Shown: piece after piece, positions 1-5,321 of the stretch
Layout: each line of letters opens with the position of its first letter
How positions within the stretch are numbered: the stretch's first letter is position 1
Source of the DNA: Prevotella sp. UBA4341
GTDB lineage: Bacteria > Bacteroidota > Bacteroidia > Bacteroidales > Bacteroidaceae
DNA: 10,229 nt
Direction of reading: 5' to 3'
Assembly: GCA_002393705.1 (NCBI GenBank)
Contig: DGTH01000168.1
Span: forward strand, 1 to 10,229
Notes under the pieces: model-generated
Told to the model about the DNA's origin: nothing
The model's input: only the letters and a program-made list of their open reading frames with translations
Databases searched by the model: none
Program-made: the position numbers and the translations under genes

Positions 1-566
<566 letters not shown>

Positions 567-608
567 ACTTAGACATCAACAATCATAGAAATTAAAAACG
601 TAAGTATT

Positions 609-1601
609 ATGGCATTTTTAACTAACGACAAACTGGTCATCGTCGGCGCAGCTGGCATGATTGGCTCAAACATGGCTCAGAGCGCCCTGATGATGGGTCT
701 GACTAACAACATCTGTCTCTACGACATATTCTCACCCGAAGGTGTGGCTGAGGAGATGCGCCAGAGCGGCTTCGACAATGTATGCATTACCGCTACTACC
801 GATGTCAAGGAGGCATTCACTGATGCAAAGTACATCATCTCTTCCGGTGGTGCACCCCGTAAGGAGGGCATGACTCGTGAGGACCTTCTGGCCGGCAACT
901 GCAAGATTGCCGAGGAACTGGGTAAGAACATCAAGACTTTCTGTCCCGACGTGAAGCACGTGGTCATCATCTTCAACCCCGCCGACCTCACGGGCTTGGT
1001 AACGCTTCTCTACTCTGGTCTGAAACCCGGTCAGGTTACCACACTGGCAGGTCTGGACACAACCCGTCTGCAGTCTGCACTGGCTAAGAAGTTCGGCGTC
1101 ATGCAGAGCGAAATCACTGGTTGCGCCACCTATGGCGGTCATGGTGAGCAGATGGCAGTCTTTGGCAGCCACGTAGTAGTGAAGGGTCGCAAGCTGACCG
1201 ACATCATCGGTACGCCCGAATTCCCCGCTGAGGAGTGGGAGCAGATGAAGACCGACGTCACCAAGGGTGGCGCTGCCATCATCAAGCTGCGTGGCCGCTC
1301 TTCGTTCCAGAGCCCCTCGTACCTCTCGGTTGAGATGATTCGTGCCGCCATGGGTGGTGAACCTTTCCGCTTCCCCGTAGGCACCTACGTGAAGACCGAC
1401 AAGTACGACCACATTATGATGGCCATGAAGACGAAGCTCAGCCCCGAGGGTGCTACCTACGAGGTTCCTGAGGGAACTCCCGAGGAGAATGCAAAGCTGG
1501 ATGCCAGCTACGAGCACCTCTGCAAGATGCGCGACGAACTGGTAACGCTCAACATCGTGCCGCCCATCAGCGAGTGGAACAAGATTAATCCGAACCTCTA
1601 A
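609..1601 (+). CDS. mdh: malate dehydrogenase (NAD-dependent)
   Basis: A 330-residue cytoplasmic enzyme that interconverts malate and oxaloacetate with NAD(H). In Bacteroidales this step belongs to the reductive branch leading to fumarate and succinate. The Rossmann glycine motif GAAGMIGS is at residues 13-20, and the acidic residue that selects NAD is probably Asp39. The mobile loop GAPRKEGMTR (81-90) carries both substrate arginines (Arg84, Arg90), which separates malate from lactate dehydrogenases. FNPADLTG (122-129) corresponds to the usual NPVD segment, LDTTR (149-153) supplies the Asp and Arg of the catalytic set, and GGHGEQM (176-182) contains the catalytic His178. The length is slightly above the usual ~310-315. 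The ATG follows an A-rich leader without a Shine-Dalgarno sequence, as is normal in this phylum. No separate promoter was found, so it may be read from rpoC. It ends 19 nt before a strong hairpin. Confidence 0.96.
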   Translation: MAFLTNDKLVIVGAAGMIGSNMAQSALMMGLTNNICLYDIFSPEGVAEEMRQSGFDNVCITATTDVKEAFTDAKYIISSGGAPRKEGMTREDLLAGNCKIAEELGKNIKTFCPDVKHVVIIFNPADLTGLVTLLYSGLKPGQVTTLAGLDTTRLQSALAKKFGVMQSEITGCATYGGHGEQMAVFGSHVVVKGRKLTDIIGTPEFPAEEWEQMKTDVTKGGAAIIKLRGRSSFQSPSYLSVEMIRAAMGGEPFRFPVGTYVKTDKYDHIMMAMKTKLSPEGATYEVPEGTPEENAKLDASYEHLCKMRDELVTLNIVPPISEWNKINPNL

Positions 1602-1620
1602 AGCAGGGTTCTGTCTGTCA

Positions 1621-1658
1621 AACAAAGAAAGCTATCCTTCGGGGTGGCTTTCTTTGTT
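1621..1658 (+). terminator. 17-bp hairpin with UUCG tetraloop after mdh
   Basis: The arms 1621-1637 and 1642-1658 pair along all 17 positions (outer part AACAAAGAAAGC with GCTTTCTTTGTT, two G-U pairs further in). They close a C(UUCG)G tetraloop at 1638-1641, an unusually stable loop. The 3' arm is itself T-rich (TTTCTTTGTTT), but no uninterrupted T-run follows. The position 19 nt after the mdh stop fits a transcription end or an RNA 3'-end stabiliser for the rpoC-mdh transcript. Confidence 0.8.
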
Positions 1659-1756
1659 TACAACCAACTATAAATGTAAAAAAACGAAAAGGAACCGGCC
1701 AGAAAAGCCCCTAAGAGGAGAGTTCGCTTAAAAAATCGGCCAATTAGCCGAATATG

Positions 1757-1788
1757 TTTGGAGAAGAAGTCGATGTTGTGTACCTTTG
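1757..1788 (+). promoter_or_regulatory. Bacteroidetes-type promoter before the candidate small RNA
   Basis: TTTG at 1757-1760 is followed after 20 nt by TACCTTTG at 1781-1788. This matches the Bacteroidetes primary sigma consensus (TTTG at about -33, TAnnTTTG at about -7). The inferred transcription start is about 1793-1796, roughly 170 nt before the next gene, so the promoter either drives a separate short RNA or gives the carbonic-anhydrase-family gene a long leader. No experimental start site is available. Confidence 0.75.
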
Positions 1789-1793
1789 CATCG

Positions 1794-1928
1794 TCAAAAC
1801 GTGATTAAATAAATATCTAAAGCAATAGGTTAGTAGTTTTAAGTTAATTGGTAAAAAGAATAGGTGTAACGGTATGTTAAATTAGCGTTAAGATAAGGCT
1901 CGTCGTGATGGCGGGTCTTGTTTTTTTT
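1794..1928 (+). ncRNA. candidate small RNA or long structured leader (~135 nt)
   Basis: The stretch between a consensus promoter (TACCTTTG ending at 1788) and a strong intrinsic terminator (hairpin 1895-1919 plus eight Ts) is AT-rich and contains no credible reading frame. It is therefore bounded like an independent small RNA. The 5' two thirds hold only weak local pairings, while the 3' end is a compact hairpin with a U-tail. I do not recognise it as SRP RNA, tmRNA, RNase P RNA or 6S RNA. The alternative is a 5' leader with an attenuator for the gamma-carbonic-anhydrase gene, which starts 37 nt after the T-run. A further promoter-like element after the terminator (1930-1937) favours an independent RNA. 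Ends are inferred from the signals to within a few bases. Confidence 0.5.
1895..1928 (+). terminator. intrinsic terminator of the candidate small RNA
   Basis: AAGGCTCGTC (1895-1904) pairs over 10 positions with GGCGGGTCTT (1910-1919), including three G-U pairs, around the 5-nt loop GTGAT. One G and then eight consecutive Ts (1921-1928) follow. This is the classic Rho-independent form, and the strongest T-run noticed in the intergenic sequence. No gene ends just upstream on this strand, so it must terminate either a short RNA or a leader. Confidence 0.8.
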
Positions 1929-1929
1929 A

Positions 1930-1937
1930 TAATTTTG
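1930..1937 (+). promoter_or_regulatory. -7 element for the gamma-carbonic-anhydrase-family gene
   Basis: TAATTTTG matches TAnnTTTG and begins directly after the terminator T-run. It would place a start near 1943 and give a short leader of about 22 nt before the ATG at 1966. No good TTTG is found at the -33 spacing, so the element is incomplete and the call tentative. Confidence 0.4.
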
Positions 1938-1965
1938 CACCTTCAAAGTATTAACGAAGAGAATT

Positions 1966-2508
1966 ATGGCATTAATCAAGAGTTACAAAGGGCTGACACC
2001 CAAATGGGGCAAAGACTGCTACTTCAGTGAGAACGCTACAATAGTAGGCGGCGTAACGATGGGCGACGAGTGCTCGGTATGGTTTAATGCAGTAGTACGT
2101 GGCGACGTGGCTCCCATCACCATCGGCGACCGCACAAACGTACAAGACTGCAGCTGCATACACGTGACGCACGACACGGGGCCTACTGTTATCGGGAACG
2201 ACGTAACCATCGGCCACAACGTGACGGTGCACGCATGCACCATCCACGACGGGGCACTCATCGGCATGGGTGCCACGCTACTCGATGGCTGCGAAATAGG
2301 CGAAGGAGCCGTGGTAGCTGCAGGAGCCTTGGTCCTTCAGAACGTGAAAGTGGGTGCACATGAAATATGGGGTGGAGTGCCGGCTAAGTACATCAAGCCT
2401 ACACGTCCCGGCATGACCGATAACGCTGCGCACTACGTGGAGTACTCGAAGGAGTACATGAAGGAGGATCCTACTTGTGCTTTTGGTAATACTCCAGACC
2501 ACGCTTGA
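1966..2508 (+). CDS. gamma-carbonic anhydrase family hexapeptide-repeat protein
   Basis: A 180-residue left-handed beta-helix protein of the gamma-carbonic anhydrase-like (YrdA/PaaY/Cam) group, probably a cytoplasmic trimer with zinc at the subunit interfaces. Hexapeptide repeats run from about residue 23 to 128. The family's active-site set is present: Arg45 and Asp47 (VVRGDV), Gln60-Asp61 (NVQDCSCIH), and three histidines at the positions of the zinc ligands: His66, His84 (IGHNV) and His89 (VHAC). The segment IWGGVPAKYIK (134-144) and the helical C-terminal tail are typical of the group. Cam-type members hydrate CO2, but many YrdA-like members have weak or unknown activity, so the reaction is inferred only. 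Its last 38 bp overlap the 3' end of the convergent FMN-binding gene. Confidence 0.92.
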   Translation: MALIKSYKGLTPKWGKDCYFSENATIVGGVTMGDECSVWFNAVVRGDVAPITIGDRTNVQDCSCIHVTHDTGPTVIGNDVTIGHNVTVHACTIHDGALIGMGATLLDGCEIGEGAVVAAGALVLQNVKVGAHEIWGGVPAKYIKPTRPGMTDNAAHYVEYSKEYMKEDPTCAFGNTPDHA

Positions 2509-2854
2509 CGTTCTCACGTACTGCGTTCGACGACATGGTGGCACCCGTCACGCCATCTACCTTTGTCTGTAGGGCTTTCTTGACAGGAAGCCCTACCCAC
2601 ATGGGAAACATAACCGCCTCCACCTCTTCAAAGTAGTCGGGAGTCTCATGATTCTTCAGAGCCTCAACTTTTTGTATCTTGTTCTTTTTGATATAAATCT
2701 TCAAGGGAGTCGTTCCGCGATATCCACGCACGTCTTTTGCCAGCGTTGCCGTATTCACAACATAGACTCCATTCTCTTTCGTCATTACACCGTCGCCTTT
2801 CGTCATACTCATCAACAGGACAGCAAGAGCGACCACCATTAATTTCTTCACCAC
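2471..2854 (-). CDS. exported FMN-binding domain protein with ApbE flavinylation motif
   Basis: A 127-residue protein with a Sec-type signal peptide at residues 1-18 (VKKLMVVALAVLLMS, no lipobox cysteine) followed by a single FMN-binding domain like those of NqrC and RnfG. The motif DGVTGAT (100-106) fits the flavin-transferase consensus Dxx(s/t)gAT, so FMN should be attached covalently to Thr106 by ApbE outside the cytoplasm. The product is probably a small extracytoplasmic electron carrier; its partner is not in this window. The frame opens with two consecutive GTG codons (2854 and 2851), either of which could be the start, only 12 nt after the phosphoesterase stop, so the pair is probably one transcript. 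The C-terminus overlaps the carbonic-anhydrase-family gene on the other strand by 38 bp. I am confident of the domain and less so of the role. Confidence 0.85.
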   Translation of the reverse strand: MVKKLMVVALAVLLMSMTKGDGVMTKENGVYVVNTATLAKDVRGYRGTTPLKIYIKKNKIQKVEALKNHETPDYFEEVEAVMFPMWVGLPVKKALQTKVDGVTGATMSSNAVRENVKRGLEYYQKHK

Positions 2855-2866
2855 GATTGTTATTAT

Positions 2867-3970
2867 CTATTTATTTTTAATATTCACTACTACATACTCA
2901 GAACGTGTACCGATGCGGAATTTTCCGCCCCAGATGCCCAATCCGCTGCTGACATAAAAACGCGTTTGGCCACGCTGGTGTTCACCGAAGGCACATTCGT
3001 AGATAGACTCCGTAATCCACGATATGGGCCATACCTGCCCATGGTGCGTATGACCACTGAACTGGAAGTCAACACCTGCCTGCTCCGACTCTTCAAGATG
3101 ATAAGGCTGGTGGTCGAGCAGGATGGTGTAGGCCTCCCCCTGCCCCCTCCCAAGGAGGGGGTTAATGAGATTCTTTATCTTGTTTCGACGCAGGTTAGTA
3201 CGGTCGTCGCGGCCTATGATAGTTAGGTTGCCAATGGTGGCGGCACTATCGCGCAGCAGGTGGATGCCGGCTTCCTGATAGAAGCGCTCTGCATCACGGT
3301 CGCCGGCATAATACTCATGGTTGCCTAAGCAGGCATAGACAGGAGCGTTCAGCCGCTGAAATTCCTCGGCCATACGCTCTTCTATGAGGGGGCGCATGGA
3401 GCCGTCGATGATGTCACCCGCTACGAGGATGATGTCGGCATGTTCTTTATTGAGCAAATCGACCCATCGGGCCAGCTCCGCCCGGCGGTTATGATAGCCT
3501 ATATGCATATCGCTCAGCATGACGAGTTTATAGGGTTTCGAGAGCGGCTTGTCGGTAGTCAGCGTCAGCTCCTCGCGTACTTTATTCTTATAATGCAGGT
3601 TACCGTAAAGGAAAATGGCGAAGAGCAGGGCTGTCAGTATGCCGGCAGTAGTCCAGTTGTCGTAAAGCCACGACTTGGGAACAAGCCTTACCAGTCGCCC
3701 TAAGTCGAGCAACAGGAACATCATGAACATATAGAGCATGACGAAGATGCTGCTGGTGCCAATGTCGTAGCATATAGAAGCCAACCAGAGGGGCAGCTGA
3801 TCGAATTTGCGGGCTACGCTGAAGAACATCAAACTGAACGCAGCCACTCCAAGTCCGATAATCAGCCATTTCCATCCGGCAGAAAGGGGCAGCAGGCACC
3901 AAAGATGCCAAGCCAGATAGGCAAGGGCAAGAATGGGCAGCAACATAAAAATGATCCACATATAACGCAT
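2867..3970 (-). CDS. membrane-anchored calcineurin-like metallophosphoesterase
   Basis: A 367-residue protein with four predicted N-terminal membrane segments (about residues 4-27, 34-52, 70-90 and 105-126), then a calcineurin-like phosphoesterase domain. The two-metal motifs are complete: SDMH (153-156), GD (185-186), GNHE (216-219), DHQP (286-289) and GHTHHG (306-311). This architecture matches YaeI/YkuE-like membrane phosphoesterases, some of which act on UDP-diacylglucosamine or other lipids; the substrate here is unknown. The frame is open 14 codons further upstream, but the promoter element TACCTTTG (3990-3997) lies inside that stretch, so transcription would begin downstream of the earlier ATGs and the ATG at 3968-3970 is chosen. 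Residues ~269-279 (NPLLGRGQGEA) come from an inserted palindromic repeat between a helix and the DHQP strand, away from the metal ligands. The FMN-binding gene follows after 12 nt. Confidence 0.9.
   Translation of the reverse strand: MRYMWIIFMLLPILALAYLAWHLWCLLPLSAGWKWLIIGLGVAAFSLMFFSVARKFDQLPLWLASICYDIGTSSIFVMLYMFMMFLLLDLGRLVRLVPKSWLYDNWTTAGILTALLFAIFLYGNLHYKNKVREELTLTTDKPLSKPYKLVMLSDMHIGYHNRRAELARWVDLLNKEHADIILVAGDIIDGSMRPLIEERMAEEFQRLNAPVYACLGNHEYYAGDRDAERFYQEAGIHLLRDSAATIGNLTIIGRDDRTNLRRNKIKNLINPLLGRGQGEAYTILLDHQPYHLEESEQAGVDFQFSGHTHHGQVWPISWITESIYECAFGEHQRGQTRFYVSSGLGIWGGKFRIGTRSEYVVVNIKNK
3132..3162 (-). repeat. GC-rich palindromic element inside the phosphoesterase gene (copy 1)
   Basis: A perfect 8-bp stem, CCCCCTCC (3143-3150) with GGAGGGGG (3154-3161), closes a 3-nt loop. 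Read on the minus strand, the hairpin is followed by CA, five Gs and AGGC. It shares the order hairpin with CTTGG, two bases, GGGGG, AGGC with the copy at 5665-5702. It stays in frame and encodes roughly NPLLGRGQGEA, which interrupts the otherwise conserved stretch before TILLDHQP. Confidence 0.75.
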
Positions 3971-3989
3971 TTGCTTGGGTTTTCGGCGG

Positions 3990-4020
3990 CAAAGGTACAT
4001 ATAAACCATCAAAAAGCAAA
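3990..4020 (-). promoter_or_regulatory. promoter of the phosphoesterase / FMN-binding pair
   Basis: Read on the minus strand, TTTG (4017-4020) is followed after 19 nt by TACCTTTG (3990-3997), an exact match to the Bacteroidetes promoter form. Transcription should begin near 3983-3986, giving a leader of about 15 nt before the ATG at 3970. It fixes the translation start and shows that the pair is transcribed separately from the upstream outer-membrane gene. Confidence 0.75.
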
Positions 4021-4029
4021 AATTTTTAA

Positions 4030-4054
4030 CTTTAGTTTCAGAATTGAACTAAAG
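4030..4054 (-). terminator. possible terminator overlapping the stop codon of the beta-barrel gene
   Basis: CTTTAGTT (4030-4037) and AACTAAAG (4047-4054) form an 8-bp stem around a 9-nt loop. Read on the minus strand, the stem contains the TAG stop (4049-4051) and is followed by TTAAAAATTTTTG. The stem is AT-rich and the T-run is interrupted, so termination may be partial. Confidence 0.45.
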
Positions 4055-4696
4055 CTCATAGCCAATCCCCAACGACAGTGTCGCAATGTTACATATATTT
4101 TGGTTTCCTCCTATCATTTTCCTCTTCAGGAAACTAAATGACAAGTCAAAAGAGAGAAGCACATGCTTGTATCTCAGCACATTGACTAATTGTCCCCCAA
4201 CATCCCACCTTGGAAAGCCGCCATCAGTGAAGGTGCTACGATGCCCGTCAACAGGGAAACCCTCATAATAGTACATGCCTTCGGTAGCATCTATGTGTCC
4301 TCCCACCCCATAAGCGCCGTAAAGACCTGCACCAATAGAATAGCCGAACGATGTTTCAGGAAAGAAGTTATAAGAAATACTCACAGGAAGCATAAGGTAG
4401 TTAGCATCTGCCAAGATATCATTAGAAATGGCTTTGTTTTTATACATCATACCTTTACTCACATATTGCAACTCAGTTTGAAGGTGAATATGCTCCCTTC
4501 GGTCAAGTGGTATTCGCACCCCACCACCTAACATCAGACCAGTATGGGTGTCAATGCCTGCCTTATCATTAGGTAATGTCAATGCCAAGCCTATCCGTGC
4601 ATAGGGATAAACACGGTTCGTTGTTATCGCCCCGTGTTGTGCTAATGCTCCAGCAGCACACCACATCATCACAAAAAACACAAAAAAACGCTGCAT
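4049..4696 (-). CDS. outer membrane beta-barrel protein (porin-family, PF13568-like)
   Basis: A 215-residue secreted protein with a signal peptide of 19 residues (MQRFFVFFVMMWCAAGALA, then Gln20), fitting cleavage by signal peptidase I. The mature part has alternating polar and hydrophobic strands with glycine-rich turns (RIGLALT, LMLGGGVRIPL, LQTELQYVSKGM, LPVSISYNFF, YSIGAGLYGAYGVGGHID, LLSFDLSFSFL, ATLSLGIGYEL). This is the pattern of the small outer-membrane barrels common in Bacteroidetes, probably about eight strands. It starts 3 nt after the stop of the lipoprotein gene, with GGAGGAATAA just ahead of the ATG, so the two are surely cotranscribed and may act together at the outer membrane. 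No substrate or specific function can be read from the sequence. Confidence 0.8.
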   Translation of the reverse strand: MQRFFVFFVMMWCAAGALAQHGAITTNRVYPYARIGLALTLPNDKAGIDTHTGLMLGGGVRIPLDRREHIHLQTELQYVSKGMMYKNKAISNDILADANYLMLPVSISYNFFPETSFGYSIGAGLYGAYGVGGHIDATEGMYYYEGFPVDGHRSTFTDGGFPRWDVGGQLVNVLRYKHVLLSFDLSFSFLKRKMIGGNQNICNIATLSLGIGYEL

Positions 4697-4699
4697 GGC

Positions 4700-5251
4700 T
4701 TATTCCTCCTCCGCCTTGAATCCTAACCACTTTGCATTCAGTTCATGTTCACTCATGGATTCATAAGTGTTCTCTACATAAACTCCCATCTTGTCATCAC
4801 CTGATAATCGTTCTATGGTAATAAGCAGCCATTCTGACACATAAGTAATCCTCATATAAGGTGCCAAAGAACATTCAACAAGATTCTCTCGTGGCTCATA
4901 CACATAACTACCGGTTTTCAGCAGGTTATGCTCTTTCTCATAAACAAACAAGAACAACTCGTCATTACTGAAGAAGAGGTCAGCCGGACCACTATGACTA
5001 CCTGATACCCAATGAAAAACTTCCCCCTTTCCTTGTTGGTTAAGAAGAATAGTATTATTGAGTCGCCATCCTTTTCCCACAACCATGCTATTGAACTCTT
5101 CGCTGGTAATGGTAGTGATATTACCTACATAAGGTTTGCCAGTCTCGTCAAGCTCATAAGAATTGGATTCTTCTTCGCAGGTCATAGCCAACAGCGGCAA
5201 CGTAAACAGGAGCAACAATGTTAGCTTTTTGTAAAAGCAGGAATCTTTCAT
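4700..5251 (-). CDS. putative surface-exposed lipoprotein of unknown function
   Basis: A 183-residue product that I do not recognise by family. With the ATG at 5249-5251 the N-terminus is MKDSCFYKKLTLLLLFTLPL and continues LAMTC, a lipoprotein signal peptide with Cys25 as the probable lipidated residue. The lipobox (L-A-M-T-C) is loose, as often in Bacteroidetes. Cys25 is followed by EEES, and acidic residues straight after the cysteine match the lipoprotein export signal known to send Bacteroidetes lipoproteins to the cell surface. The remainder is soluble, rich in beta-strands and aromatic residues (GKGWRLNNTILLNQQGKG, WVSGSHSGPADLFFS, WLLITIERL). The frame extends 28 codons further upstream, but that stretch would spoil the signal peptide and almost reaches the waaA stop. 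It lies 70 nt after waaA and 3 nt before the beta-barrel gene. Confidence 0.75.
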   Translation of the reverse strand: MKDSCFYKKLTLLLLFTLPLLAMTCEEESNSYELDETGKPYVGNITTITSEEFNSMVVGKGWRLNNTILLNQQGKGEVFHWVSGSHSGPADLFFSNDELFLFVYEKEHNLLKTGSYVYEPRENLVECSLAPYMRITYVSEWLLITIERLSGDDKMGVYVENTYESMSEHELNAKWLGFKAEEE

Positions 5252-5273
5252 ATACAAACTGTCTTTTGTATAT
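5250..5273 (-). promoter_or_regulatory. inverted repeat overlapping the lipoprotein start codon
   Basis: ATATACAAA (5250-5258) and TTTGTATAT (5265-5273) are exact 9-bp inverted repeats separated by 6 nt. On the minus-strand transcript the second arm includes the first two bases of the ATG at 5251-5249, so the folded RNA would hide the start codon. It could equally be a DNA-binding operator. No T-run follows, so it is not a terminator. Confidence 0.5.
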
Positions 5274-5321
5274 AGAAACGCTGCAGATACAAAAACCTTG
5301 CAGGTAAAAGGGACAAAAGCC

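Noticed and set aside
732..1625. Long open frame (297 codons) antisense to mdh
   Set aside because: It mirrors the codon use of a highly conserved gene, has no recognisable motif and no promoter.
1736..1751. Short hairpin TCGGC/GCCGA upstream of the small-RNA promoter
   Set aside because: Only 5 bp with a 6-nt loop; it could be an operator but nothing else supports it.
1794..1928. SRP RNA, tmRNA or 6S RNA
   Set aside because: The conserved SRP loop, the tmRNA acceptor/tag and the 6S bubble-like fold were looked for and not seen.
3971..4012. Earlier ATG codons of the phosphoesterase frame
   Set aside because: They lie within or upstream of a consensus promoter element (3990-3997), so they would not be in the transcript from that promoter.
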